In this document: piece after piece, positions 25,151 through 33,982 of the stretch
Layout: each line of letters starts with the position of its first letter
Numbering within the stretch: position 1 is the stretch's first letter
The notes under the pieces: model-generated
The model's database searches: none
What the model saw: the letters and a program-made list of their open reading frames with translations, nothing else
What the model was told of the DNA's origin: nothing
Translations under genes and position numbers: made by a program
Assembly: GCF_025716875.1 (NCBI RefSeq)
Contig: NZ_JAOVZB010000001.1
Location: forward strand, 186,001 to 250,000
Origin: Marinomonas sargassi
GTDB lineage: Bacteria; Pseudomonadota; Gammaproteobacteria; Pseudomonadales; Marinomonadaceae
Direction of reading: 5' to 3'
Length of the DNA stretch: 64,000 bases

Positions 25151-26353
25151 ATGAATACATTTGCATATACCGCAGTTGATGCCGCTGGCAAAAAAGTAAA
25201 AGGGACGCTTGAGGCTACCAGCGAAGCAGATCTACGCCAAAAAATTAGAGACAAAGGCTTGGTGCCGATTCAGATAAAGGCCACCCACTCTGCCACAAAA
25301 AATAAAAAGCATTCCTATGCTATGAACCCAAAGCAAAGGAGTATTTTATTTAGAACACTTTCCACATTGGTAAGCCCTAATTTGCCTCTTGACCAAGCCA
25401 TGGTCATCGCTGCTGAACAAACCAAAGATAAAAGCATGAGAAAGATGATTGATAATACAACTAAGGCGGTACGGGAAGGTAAAACCTTATCTTCAGCTTT
25501 AGGCGATTACCCGAAGTCTTTCCCTCCCCTTTATCTTGCAAGTATTGAGGCAAGCGAAGAATCAGGCACCTTAAACAAGGTACTGCTCAGATTGGCTGAG
25601 CACAGTGAAAACCACTACTCAAACAACCAAAAGATCAAGTTGGCAATGTTATACCCTAGTATCTTGGTCACTTTATCCTTGCTGATCACAGGCTATTTGC
25701 TCGGTTTTGTTATGCCAGACATAGTGGACACATACCAAGATCAAAGCCAAGCTTTGCCCCCCCTAACCTCTGTCATGATGACTCTAAGTCAATTATTAGT
25801 CACCTATTGGGCATGGATTATTTTGAGCCTCGCAGCACTGATTGCGGTGTATTCCTTGTTATCTAGAAAAGCTAATATCCGGCTAAAAATTGACCAGTTC
25901 AAGTTATGTCTGCCATTGCTTGGCAAGGTAATTAAAACCATCGAAAGTACAAACTATATTTCAACACTTTCTATGCTGGTTAATGCTGGTATCCCACTCT
26001 CACAAGCTATGTCAATTTCGGGCGCATCACTCAGCAATAAAGAAATTAAAGACAGGCTAGAGGGAGTCTTGAGTGAGGTTTCGAAGGGTAAAACTTTGTC
26101 TAAACAACTCAGGGACACCAATATATTACCATCTATGATGATGCATTTAATTGAATCAGGAGAACGCTCAGAGCAGCTTGGCGCTATGTTAGAAAAAGCC
26201 TGCGTCGAGCAAAGTAAAGAAATACACAATATCACGAATGCGGCAATTTCACTGATCAATCCCATCCTTCTCATTTTTATGGGTGGTGCAGTGTTATTAA
26301 TCGCTTTGGCAATCATGTTGCCAATTATGAATATGAGCTCATTTATAGGTTAA
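25151..26353 (+). CDS. gspF: Type II secretion inner-membrane platform protein GspF
   Basis: 400 residues, the usual size. It begins FAYTAVDAAGKKVKGTLEA, the classic GspF N-terminus. Two homologous cytoplasmic domains (IEASEESGTLNKVLLRLAEH; LIESGERSEQLGAMLEKAC) alternate with three membrane segments (about 170-192, 215-240, 370-395). It couples the ATPase to pseudopilin assembly. Confidence 0.95.
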   Translation: MNTFAYTAVDAAGKKVKGTLEATSEADLRQKIRDKGLVPIQIKATHSATKNKKHSYAMNPKQRSILFRTLSTLVSPNLPLDQAMVIAAEQTKDKSMRKMIDNTTKAVREGKTLSSALGDYPKSFPPLYLASIEASEESGTLNKVLLRLAEHSENHYSNNQKIKLAMLYPSILVTLSLLITGYLLGFVMPDIVDTYQDQSQALPPLTSVMMTLSQLLVTYWAWIILSLAALIAVYSLLSRKANIRLKIDQFKLCLPLLGKVIKTIESTNYISTLSMLVNAGIPLSQAMSISGASLSNKEIKDRLEGVLSEVSKGKTLSKQLRDTNILPSMMMHLIESGERSEQLGAMLEKACVEQSKEIHNITNAAISLINPILLIFMGGAVLLIALAIMLPIMNMSSFIG

Positions 26354-26371
26354 CGTTAAAAGGTACTAGTC

Positions 26372-26818
26372 ATGAAAAAAACAAGATTCGCAGGTCGCAA
26401 AAAACAAGCTGGTTTTGGCTTACTCGAGGTATTAATTACCGTGGCGATTTTATCCATCATCGCCACATTGGCCGCCCCTACTTTATTCTCACGGGGCGAC
26501 ACAGCAAAAGTAGCCGCTACAAAAGCGCAAATATCTAGCATTGTCACGGCGTTAAGCATGTACAAACTTGATAACCAAGTATTCCCATCGACAAATCAGG
26601 GGCTGGATGCGCTTGTCGAAAAGCCAAGCGGCTACCCGCAAGCAAATAACTGGTCATCCGATGGTTATATGCGAAAACTGCCTAAGGATGGTTGGGGCAA
26701 TGATTTTCTCTATATTAGCCCGGGCTCTACAGGTCCATTTGAAATTATTTCCTATGGTTCCGATGGCGTATCCGGTGGTGAAGATACAGCTGCGGACATA
26801 CTTTCCAGCGAGCTATAG
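26372..26818 (+). CDS. gspG: Type II secretion major pseudopilin GspG
   Basis: 148 residues. The prepilin signal KKQAGFGLLEVLITVAIL carries the Gly cleaved by the prepilin peptidase and Glu at position 5 of the mature protein. The residue after cleavage is Phe, followed by Gly where Thr is usual. Downstream hallmarks of GspG are present: FPSTNQGLDALVEKP, DGWGNDFLYISPG and ISYGSDGVSGGED, the last being the calcium-site loop. It forms the pseudopilus shaft. gspH begins two bases after the stop. Confidence 0.95.
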   Translation: MKKTRFAGRKKQAGFGLLEVLITVAILSIIATLAAPTLFSRGDTAKVAATKAQISSIVTALSMYKLDNQVFPSTNQGLDALVEKPSGYPQANNWSSDGYMRKLPKDGWGNDFLYISPGSTGPFEIISYGSDGVSGGEDTAADILSSEL

Positions 26819-26820
26819 GT

Positions 26821-27282
26821 ATGAAGAGGGTTAGTAAGCAACGTGGCTTCGGTTTATTAGAAGTTCTTATTGCCTTGACCATCATAGCCATTATTGCCGG
26901 TCTATCTGTGCCCAGCCTAATTCCTAATCAAGATAAAGGGGCAATTGAGAAAACTGGCTTTTTGGTAAGGCAAGAACTGCAAAGGCTCTTTGACGAAAGT
27001 TGGTTGAATACTAAATCTTTTCAAGTGATCACATCCCCAGAAGGAGAATGGTCAGTTTTCTCTATGAAATTCGACCAGTGGGTGGAAGACCACAACCTCT
27101 TCAGCAACATCGAAGACGTTAGCTATGCAATATCGCTAAAAAACCTAAATGGCAGTAGCCACTCAGGCAAAATTTACTTTATGTCCAGTGGGGAATATAC
27201 CCCTTTTGAGTTAGTGATAAGCAACGAGGCGTATTCTAAGACCCTTTATGGAGACGGAATCAATGACATTAAAATCAAATAA
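26821..27282 (+). CDS. gspH: Type II secretion minor pseudopilin GspH
   Basis: 153 residues. The prepilin signal is KQRGFGLLEVLIALTIIAII, with Gly at the cleavage site and Glu at +5. The body (FLVRQELQRLFDESWLNTKS, then WSVFSMKFDQWVEDHNL) fits the GspH/FimT-type fold, but conservation is low, so the letter assignment also uses its place between gspG and gspI. Its 3' end overlaps gspI by 20 bases. Confidence 0.85.
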   Translation: MKRVSKQRGFGLLEVLIALTIIAIIAGLSVPSLIPNQDKGAIEKTGFLVRQELQRLFDESWLNTKSFQVITSPEGEWSVFSMKFDQWVEDHNLFSNIEDVSYAISLKNLNGSSHSGKIYFMSSGEYTPFELVISNEAYSKTLYGDGINDIKIK

Positions 27283-27652
27283 GAAATCGCGAGGTTTTAC
27301 CCTAGTCGAAAGTTTGGTTTCTATTGTCATTCTTTCCATGCTTGGGGTCATGGCACATTCATCCCATAGCCTCGCTTTAAATAGTACTGACAAAATGCGA
27401 GTGAAGAGCCTCGCCATTTTAGTGGCACAAAATAGAGCAGCGGAGCTGAAGATTCTGGCTCACCATAAAACGAGAATAAATTTAGGTCAAAGTGAGGTTG
27501 AGCAAGGCGGTCATGTTTGGCTGATAGATACATCCATAGAGAAATCAACTGGCAGCCTAACTCGGTTGAATCTAGACATAGCACTTAAGGTCGCACCTAC
27601 TAAAGCGGTACATTCATCGAAGATTTACCTAGCGACAGGGTTAATCCGATGA
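27263..27652 (+). CDS. gspI: Type II secretion minor pseudopilin GspI
   Basis: 129 residues from the ATG at 27263, with GGAGACGG upstream; an in-frame ATG at 27248 is less well placed. The prepilin signal is KKSRGFTLVESLVSIVIL, and the mature part contains KMRVKSLAILVAQNRAAELK, typical of GspI. It belongs to the pseudopilus tip complex with GspJ and GspK. It overlaps gspH by 20 bases and its stop overlaps the gspJ start (ATGA), indicating translational coupling. Confidence 0.88.
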   Translation: MTLKSNKKSRGFTLVESLVSIVILSMLGVMAHSSHSLALNSTDKMRVKSLAILVAQNRAAELKILAHHKTRINLGQSEVEQGGHVWLIDTSIEKSTGSLTRLNLDIALKVAPTKAVHSSKIYLATGLIR

Positions 27653-28251
27653 AAAAAATGAGCGGCTACATTCTAGTAGAAACACTTATCTCATTGGTGA
27701 TTATGAGCGTGGTGGGAATCGCCATTAGCGACCAAATCGTCAACAGTAATAAGGTTAAAAATACGGTTCAAAAGCAATCGAAATCTTTGGAGGCAAATTT
27801 TCAAATTCTAACCAGAATTAGACAAGATCTGCTTCAGGTGATGAATCGCTCCGTTAGGGATACTTCTGGTTTTATCGAAAGCGCATTTATAGGAATGCCA
27901 GATAGCTTAACCTTTACCAAAGCGGGTTGGCCGAATCCAACCGATGACGAACGTAGTACAAATCAGAGAGTGAATCTGGCTTTTGCAGGGAATCAATTAA
28001 ACCGAAATTATTATCAAGTGTTAGATAGAGCTAATGATTCAAAGAAAACTAAAGTGTTTGAGAATGTCACCAGTTTCAAAGCGGAATACATGGGCTATGA
28101 CCTGAATTGGCACCCCACATGGGACAGCAGAGTAGAAAACTCAACACCTGTGGCTGTGAAGGTGACCATTCAAATTCATGACACAGCACCATTAAATATG
28201 ATTGTCGAGCTGCCTTCGTATCAATCTAGGAACACGATTTCCTCACGTTAA
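27649..28251 (+). CDS. gspJ: Type II secretion minor pseudopilin GspJ
   Basis: 200 residues, normal for GspJ. The prepilin signal is short (MKKMSGYILVETLISLVIM): cleavage after Gly6 leaves Tyr rather than Phe as the first mature residue, and Glu is at +5. LTRIRQDLLQVMNRSVRDTSG is the conserved GspJ block (a DL...RxxRD pattern). It is part of the tip complex. The start overlaps the gspI stop by 4 bases. An 89-bp gap follows before gspK. Confidence 0.88.
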   Translation: MKKMSGYILVETLISLVIMSVVGIAISDQIVNSNKVKNTVQKQSKSLEANFQILTRIRQDLLQVMNRSVRDTSGFIESAFIGMPDSLTFTKAGWPNPTDDERSTNQRVNLAFAGNQLNRNYYQVLDRANDSKKTKVFENVTSFKAEYMGYDLNWHPTWDSRVENSTPVAVKVTIQIHDTAPLNMIVELPSYQSRNTISSR

Positions 28252-28340
28252 CACTATTAAGTATTTTAACACCGCCATAGTGAGTACTTACTTAAACTCA
28301 GATATAGATAGATAAAGCAATATGGGTAAGAGATAAAAAA

Positions 28341-29303
28341 ATGAAGTTGAATATAAAACAAAAAGGCTCAACCCTGCTGCTTAGCTTGATCGCGCTTGCC
28401 ATTGTCACGACTTTTGTCAGCAAAACACATTTGCATGTTAATCACACAAGTAAGCTGTTGGATAGCCAAATCAACACCGAAACTCGAACCGAGTATCTAT
28501 TAGCAGGTGAAGCTTGGATTGAAAACCAATTACTCCTAAATGAATGGCCGGGACGTAACGGTAGAATATTAAGTAGCGTCAGCTTTGACATTGAGGGAGG
28601 CAATCTAGATATCTTGGTAACAGATTTTAATAGTTGTATTAACGTAAATAAGTTTACAGATGGAGAGCAAGTGCTTGAAACACACAATGCCTTGATGCGT
28701 TTATCGGATAATGTAAATGGCTCTGGCTTTTCAAGTTGGGTCGGTGTCATTAAGGACTGGATTGATCTAGATGGACAAACCAGCTTATCTGGTGCTGAGG
28801 ACGCTTTTTATATTGCAAAATCTACCTCATACCGAACGCCAAACGGTAGTGTTCAAGGTGATTCTGAGTGGCCTCTTTTAAACTTAAATACGACGGAATT
28901 TAATAAGGTACTTCCCTTTATTTGTGCGGTAGATAGCACAAAATCTACGATTAACTTAAACACAGCTCCCAAAGAAGTTTTACTAGCGACCCTTGAAGAC
29001 TTATCAGAAGAGCAAGCAAAACTGATTGTAGGACGCCAACAAGACAAGCCATTTTCTAACTTGAGTGAATTCCATGGGGATCAGAGCTTTGAAAATATAA
29101 AACTTGAGGAAGCACTATGGTCAACGAGAACAAACGATGTTTTCGGACTGGTAAAGTTAACCACTAAAGATCAAATCTATTGGCTGCAGACTCTGGTCTC
29201 AAAAGATGAAAACGACATTATTAAATCCAGTAGTCGCGCTTTTCTGCCGCCCAATACTTACATGAAGCAACGTTTCAACCTCAAGGATAATAGTTATGAG
29301 TAA
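28341..29303 (+). CDS. gspK: Type II secretion minor pseudopilin GspK
   Basis: 320 residues. The prepilin-like signal is KQKGSTLLLSLIALAIV, which lacks the Glu at +5, as is normal for GspK, the pseudopilin at the tip. LDIEGGNLDILVTDFNSCIN and INLNTAPKEVLLATLEDLS are the family landmarks; the second is a helix-hairpin-helix-like element. It overlaps gspL by 8 bases. Confidence 0.9.
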   Translation: MKLNIKQKGSTLLLSLIALAIVTTFVSKTHLHVNHTSKLLDSQINTETRTEYLLAGEAWIENQLLLNEWPGRNGRILSSVSFDIEGGNLDILVTDFNSCINVNKFTDGEQVLETHNALMRLSDNVNGSGFSSWVGVIKDWIDLDGQTSLSGAEDAFYIAKSTSYRTPNGSVQGDSEWPLLNLNTTEFNKVLPFICAVDSTKSTINLNTAPKEVLLATLEDLSEEQAKLIVGRQQDKPFSNLSEFHGDQSFENIKLEEALWSTRTNDVFGLVKLTTKDQIYWLQTLVSKDENDIIKSSSRAFLPPNTYMKQRFNLKDNSYE

Positions 29304-30459
29304 AAACAGTAACGGCCTGTTATTTGTTCTACAAGCCAAGCTCAGTTTATCAGAGGAAGAAGACTATATATTTGATGGCACAGCCTTATTAGAGACTGAG
29401 GTTAGCGAAAAAATAGATAACGCTAGTATTAATGATGTGAACCTGTGGATTAACACAGTTTCAAATAACTACAAAGGCGTAGCTTCTGAAGCATGGGTGC
29501 TATTACCCAATGGAAGCACTCATTTTCATACCATTGAGCTGAATACTAAGACAGCAAAATACGCGCACGCTGTTATTAGTAATCACATTGAGCCAATGAT
29601 TGCGACTAACTTAGAAGACACAAAATTAACTTATCACTTAGAAGGCAATACAGCTTACACAGTGGCAATAAGCAAGCAACTTATTGCCAAGGTTGAGTCG
29701 TGCATCAGTACTTTGGAGCTGCCTGTAACCAAGCTATTGGCACCACAATCACTACTAAATCCCCTTAGGTCATTTAAAGAGGATGCTCCCGTCGAATTTG
29801 GGAATTACATTTATACAAACGAAGAAGAGCAGATAATCGGTGTGTCATTGGATATATTTTGTTCATTCAATCAAAGCACCACGACTCGACCTACTCCGTA
29901 CTCTTTGGAGGAAGTTATTAAGGGCATAGACTCGAAAAAGATAGTGCCCAACCTAAAAGCTAATGCTAAAAAAGAAACGCATTCCTCTTGGTTGCAAGTG
30001 CTAAAAAGCTGGTTAGGCTTAACGGTTATTGGCTTAACGATTATGACGAGTTTGGCAATGTACACAAACAGCGTTTTAAACAATCAAGCCAAAGACTTGA
30101 ATCAGGCCGTTTTAATGCAATATCAAACGATTTTCCCTGACGACCGCATCATCGACCTACCCCGCCAGATCAAGGCAAAAATAAATGCCCTAACAGGCAC
30201 GCCAGCTAATGCCGATGTAACGGGCTTCTTGCATGCCATTGAGAGCGTTTTAAATGAAGTGGGGAATAACAACTACATTGAATCCTTATCATGGCGGCGT
30301 GGCACAGCCCTTATTGCGTGGAAAGTAACAAATCAGCAAGATTTAAAGCGTATTGAAGATCAAATAAGAAGCAAAGGACTAAGCGTCACTCTAAATAGCT
30401 GGAATCGGTTAGAAGAGCGCACTGTTGTCGGTGAATTTGAAGTAAGGGTGACACAATGA
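29296..30459 (+). CDS. gspL: Type II secretion assembly-platform protein GspL
   Basis: 387 residues. The N-terminal 230 residues form the actin-like cytoplasmic domain that binds GspE, with WVLLPNGSTHFHTIELN near 80. One membrane segment follows (about 242-260, LTVIGLTIMTSLAMYT), then a periplasmic ferredoxin-like domain ending FEVRVTQ. Conservation is weak but size, topology and position between gspK and gspM are right. It overlaps gspM by 4 bases. Confidence 0.88.
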   Translation: MSKNSNGLLFVLQAKLSLSEEEDYIFDGTALLETEVSEKIDNASINDVNLWINTVSNNYKGVASEAWVLLPNGSTHFHTIELNTKTAKYAHAVISNHIEPMIATNLEDTKLTYHLEGNTAYTVAISKQLIAKVESCISTLELPVTKLLAPQSLLNPLRSFKEDAPVEFGNYIYTNEEEQIIGVSLDIFCSFNQSTTTRPTPYSLEEVIKGIDSKKIVPNLKANAKKETHSSWLQVLKSWLGLTVIGLTIMTSLAMYTNSVLNNQAKDLNQAVLMQYQTIFPDDRIIDLPRQIKAKINALTGTPANADVTGFLHAIESVLNEVGNNNYIESLSWRRGTALIAWKVTNQQDLKRIEDQIRSKGLSVTLNSWNRLEERTVVGEFEVRVTQ

Positions 30460-30971
30460 GTATGATTAAAAATTGGTTCATTGCTGAAATTAACCGCTCC
30501 ACCTTTCTTAAGGCGGGGATTCAATTCTATAAACAATGTAATCCCAGAGAGAAAATCTTGATTGAGATTTTGAGTGCATTGCTATTGGTACTGATCGTTA
30601 GCGCCTTGGTGCTCATGCCTTTAATGGCAGAGAAAGCCGCAATTAAGCAAAAGATTGCCTCAACAGAAGAATTAAATTTAGCTTTGCAGACGAATAAAGA
30701 CAATTTGAAAAGCTCTCTTGTATTGGCTCAGGATAGAACGGCAAGTCAGCTACAAGATCTTATGAGAGACCTCACAAGTCAACTGGGCTTCTACCCCGAA
30801 TCCATCAGCAATGTTAGTAGTAGCAAGGTTCGGAGTGTTTTTCTTAATGCCCCTTATACTAAGGTTCTGGAGCTTATCCAGAACTTAGAAGAAGCAGGCA
30901 CGACGTTAGAAGAATTCCAAATTACTCCCGTTGCAAATGGAATAGTCAATTTAACCCTAGTGGTGGATTAG
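30456..30971 (+). CDS. gspM: Type II secretion platform protein GspM
   Basis: 171 residues. A short cytoplasmic tail with the NPREKILIEIL motif precedes a single membrane helix (about 38-58), then a coiled-coil-like stretch and a small periplasmic domain ending NGIVNLTLVVD. This is the standard GspM layout; it partners GspL. The start overlaps the gspL stop. No gspN follows. Confidence 0.87.
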   Translation: MSMIKNWFIAEINRSTFLKAGIQFYKQCNPREKILIEILSALLLVLIVSALVLMPLMAEKAAIKQKIASTEELNLALQTNKDNLKSSLVLAQDRTASQLQDLMRDLTSQLGFYPESISNVSSSKVRSVFLNAPYTKVLELIQNLEEAGTTLEEFQITPVANGIVNLTLVVD

Positions 30972-30977
30972 CAAAAT

Positions 30978-31706
30978 ATGGAAGCAATAGTATTTGTCAT
31001 TACAGTATTTATTGTTGGGATACTCATATCTTTAGTAGCGGCGCAAATGCCTAAAGTTGCTTACAAGCAATGGGAAGCAGATGCTAAAGAGTATCTAAAC
31101 ATTAAAGATGAAGCCGCTACCAAGCAACCACAATCAACTATATGGGATTTACATCAGTTAAAAAGCGAATTGATTGTAAGAAAACAAAAACACCTATGCT
31201 TGGCAATGCTTTTTCTGATCGCTTGCATTCCTGCTTGGCTATATATTCATGACCCACTTGCTATGGGCTTAATATGTGGTGTCATCGGCTGCATATTAGT
31301 CGGAGCTCTAGTGGACTGGGAGCATATGTACATCCCTGATGAAACCATAGTATTGGGTCTTGGTTTAGCTTTTAGCTTCTTAATAATACACGGGGACAAC
31401 TTAGAGGGGCATATTATTGGAGCTATGGTTGGATACGGTTTTATCGCCTTCCTACGGTGGTTCTTTTATCGATTAAGAGGCATTGAAGGCATTGGATTAG
31501 GGGATGCTAAAATGCTTGCTCTAACGGGTGCATTAATTGGTGTTACAGACATTTTTTTATCGATTATAGCCGCTTGTATCATTGCTATAACTCTCAATCT
31601 GTTAAGTCAGAGAAAGCAATCCAAAGAGATTCCCTTTGGGCCTGGAATAGCCATTTCGGGGTTAATATTTTACCACCTTCAGCTATTAAACGAAGCGTTA
31701 GCTTAG
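30978..31706 (+). CDS. gspO: Prepilin peptidase GspO (lacks the cysteine motif)
   Basis: 242 residues with about seven membrane segments. The two catalytic aspartates of type IV prepilin peptidases are present, in VDWEHMYIPDETI and GLGDAKMLALTGALIG. In most homologues a cytoplasmic loop holds two CxxC pairs and an N-terminal NxxxxR(L/I)P motif; both are missing here, and the loop (about residues 30-70) has no cysteine. This resembles shorter peptidases without the zinc loop. Cleavage should be intact, while N-methylation of pseudopilins is uncertain. It starts 6 bases after gspM and is the last gene of the operon. I see no strong terminator after it. Confidence 0.88.
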   Translation: MEAIVFVITVFIVGILISLVAAQMPKVAYKQWEADAKEYLNIKDEAATKQPQSTIWDLHQLKSELIVRKQKHLCLAMLFLIACIPAWLYIHDPLAMGLICGVIGCILVGALVDWEHMYIPDETIVLGLGLAFSFLIIHGDNLEGHIIGAMVGYGFIAFLRWFFYRLRGIEGIGLGDAKMLALTGALIGVTDIFLSIIAACIIAITLNLLSQRKQSKEIPFGPGIAISGLIFYHLQLLNEALA

Positions 31707-31823
31707 GAAATACCTAGGAAAACAATCAGTAACCAATTGAAATTCTTGACTTTAAATCTAAGTAAACCGCCACTAAAAATCTAACTAAAAATCATTCAAT
31801 TATTACGATTGTATTACAAATAA

Positions 31824-31852
31824 TTGACATTACTATTAATATATTTTATAAC
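31824..31852 (+). promoter_or_regulatory. Sigma-70 promoter of the alginate lyase gene
   Basis: A perfect -35 TTGACA (31824-31829) is followed, 17 bases later, by TATAAC (31847-31852), one mismatch from TATAAT. The predicted start near 31859 leaves a leader of about 100 nt before the ATG. Confidence 0.75.
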
Positions 31853-31956
31853 TTGCTCCCAGAAGTCCTAAGAGACGTTGTTACATATTCTTGTAATGCT
31901 TCCATTTAGGGCTTCTTATAAAAATCAAATAAAAATAAAAAACAGGTGTAAAAAAT

Positions 31957-32700
31957 ATGAAGAAAATATTCGTACCACTTTGTGTGGTAGGTACTCTTGC
32001 ATGCGCGTCTTTCACATTCGCAGAAAGCGCTCCTTACTCTACTTCTCGTTACCAATCAGTACTTGATGACTCCAAGCTCCAAGCTCCTGGCAGCAATACC
32101 TTGATTAAACAAGGTGACTTCGCTGGTGCCTATAATGATTATTTCTATGTTCCAGACAGCGGCAACAAGTGGATGACTTTTGAAATGACTGGCTACCTTG
32201 CTCGCTCTGAGCTACGCCAAATGGATGAATGGTACTCTTCAGACTCTTCGTACACGAATAAAATGATCGGAGAAGTGGAAGTAATTAACCCAGAAGATGG
32301 TGAAGTTGATGAAATCACCTTCATGCAAATTCACGATGTATCAGGCAACAGCAACGCGATTAACAAACCATTAGTTCGTTTAGTCTGGGAAAGAGAACGA
32401 GATGGCATTGAAAATCACTACTGGGCTGTTATCAAGGAAGACGCTTGTAAAGACTGTAAAAATTACCTAAAAGTAGACATTGGTGAGCATAAAGATGACC
32501 CAGTTAAGTTTGAAATTAGGGTTACTGATAGCAAGCTAACCATCAAACGTGACGGCGCTACCATCTCAGGCTTAAATAAATACGATATTGGCTACTGGGA
32601 TCACCTAGAAAACTATTTCAAAGCCGGTGTTTATAACCAAACCTCTGGAACAGCAAAAGTACAATTCAAAACTCTGAAGTACTACACGCAAGCGAACTAA
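31957..32700 (+). CDS. Secreted alginate lyase, polysaccharide lyase family 7
   Basis: 247 residues with a signal peptide (VPLCVVGTLACASFTFAES, cleavage near residue 22). All three PL7 signatures are present: RSEL at 83-86, QIH at 124-126 and YFKAGVYNQ at 220-228. Family knowledge: His126 and Tyr226 would be the catalytic pair for beta-elimination, and the QIH form is associated with preference for guluronate-containing blocks. A likely disulphide is CKDC near residue 165. No extra carbohydrate-binding domain is present. With a Sec signal and a place directly behind the type II secretion operon, it is a strong candidate substrate of that machine. It has its own promoter and terminator. Confidence 0.92.
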   Translation: MKKIFVPLCVVGTLACASFTFAESAPYSTSRYQSVLDDSKLQAPGSNTLIKQGDFAGAYNDYFYVPDSGNKWMTFEMTGYLARSELRQMDEWYSSDSSYTNKMIGEVEVINPEDGEVDEITFMQIHDVSGNSNAINKPLVRLVWERERDGIENHYWAVIKEDACKDCKNYLKVDIGEHKDDPVKFEIRVTDSKLTIKRDGATISGLNKYDIGYWDHLENYFKAGVYNQTSGTAKVQFKTLKYYTQAN

Positions 32701-32755
32701 GTTACTTTAGATAAATAAACTGAACACATGCAATTGGACTGCGAATAACTTGAGT

Positions 32756-32792
32756 GCCCCCAGTAGTTGTACTATCTACTGGGGGCTTTTTT
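32756..32792 (+). terminator. Terminator of the alginate lyase gene
   Basis: The 11-bp GC-rich stem GCCCCCAGTAG/CTACTGGGGGC has a 9-nt loop followed by TTTTTT. Confidence 0.92.
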
Positions 32793-32812
32793 ATTGCTGC
32801 AAGGCTAAAAAA

Positions 32813-33853
32813 CTAATGCTTGTGATGGCTGTGCTCATGGTGGTGCTCATGAACATCATGATGATCATCCTGCTCTTCGCAAGGGTAGCTAACACCCATA
32901 TCTTGGCGTATCTCATCCAATGTCGAAATTAGTTCAAGGCTGTCTTGCCAACTGTGGTTCGGACTTTGAGTTAAGCCCTCCTCCAAACAACGGTTCACTT
33001 CATCAACTTCAAATTGAAAACCATTACCTGAAAAATCAAACTCGACAGCACGCTCATTTCCGCTTTCATCAACAAGACGACAAGATTTGGCTTTATACCA
33101 AGGCGAGTCTATTTCAATGTAACCTTTTTCACCCGATAAAATTGCACGATTAGGGTTAGAAGAAATAATAGAAGCATCGAGTGAAGCCAATTGCCCTGTT
33201 TCCCAGCCTAGTAATATTTGCTCGAAAACATCTACATCTGTATCACCAATAACCGCTTGGTTTTGTACAAAGTCCGGCTTACCGAATAACAATTGAGCAA
33301 GGAAAACTGGATAAATACCGACATCTAATAAAGCACCGCCACCCAACTCGCGATTCAGAATACGATGACTTGGGTCTGTCGAAGCAAGGAAGTGAAAGCT
33401 AGCTTGAACACTGTGAAGGCTACCGATTTCACCTTCTTCTACCCATTCCAACACCTGTTCAATCACAGGATTAAAACGTGTCCACATGGCTTCCATAACG
33501 AATACGTTTTTTTCTAATGCTAGATCATAGAGTGATTGTGATAATGCCTCATTCAAGGTGAAGGGTTTTTCACACAACACAGCTTTGCCAGCCAAAATAC
33601 AGGCTTTCACTAGGTCATAGTGATGAACGTGTGGCGTGGCTATATAAACCACATCTATCTCTGGGCTATTAATTAAAGAAAAGTAATCGACAAAAGCCAG
33701 CTCGATATCAAATTCAGCGGCAAACTGATCGGCACATGCCTTGTCTCGAGACGCGACAGCTTTAAGCTCACCCATTTTAGCGTAGCTAAAATCACTGGCG
33801 AATAAATGCGCTGCTTGGCCTGTACCAACCACACCCCAATTAAACTGTTTCAT
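32813..33853 (-). CDS. Gfo/Idh/MocA-family oxidoreductase with histidine-rich tail
   Basis: 346 residues. The N-terminal Rossmann domain begins WGVVGTGQAAHLFASDF, followed by VVYIATPHVHHYD and the signature CEKPFTLN. The C-terminal half is the usual Gfo/Idh substrate domain (GGGALLDVGIYPVFLAQLL). It resembles dihydrodiol-dehydrogenase-type members that oxidise or reduce sugars or cyclic alcohols with NAD(P); the substrate is unknown. Odd feature: the last 16 residues hold ten histidines (HHDVHEHHHEHSHHKH) after an acidic stretch, a metal-binding-like tail not part of the family fold. Its neighbour is the alginate lyase, convergent, so a role in uronate metabolism is conceivable but unproven. 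Confidence 0.88.
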   Translation of the reverse strand: MKQFNWGVVGTGQAAHLFASDFSYAKMGELKAVASRDKACADQFAAEFDIELAFVDYFSLINSPEIDVVYIATPHVHHYDLVKACILAGKAVLCEKPFTLNEALSQSLYDLALEKNVFVMEAMWTRFNPVIEQVLEWVEEGEIGSLHSVQASFHFLASTDPSHRILNRELGGGALLDVGIYPVFLAQLLFGKPDFVQNQAVIGDTDVDVFEQILLGWETGQLASLDASIISSNPNRAILSGEKGYIEIDSPWYKAKSCRLVDESGNERAVEFDFSGNGFQFEVDEVNRCLEEGLTQSPNHSWQDSLELISTLDEIRQDMGVSYPCEEQDDHHDVHEHHHEHSHHKH

Positions 33854-33982
33854 AGGACTATCTCCATAAGTACCATCAATAGCATGACTGCCAAAAACCG
33901 AGTCGGTAATAAAAACTGGCTAAGTTTGAACGCTAACACCATTATAGTCTACTAAGGTGGATCAAAAGTTTATCCACATAGG

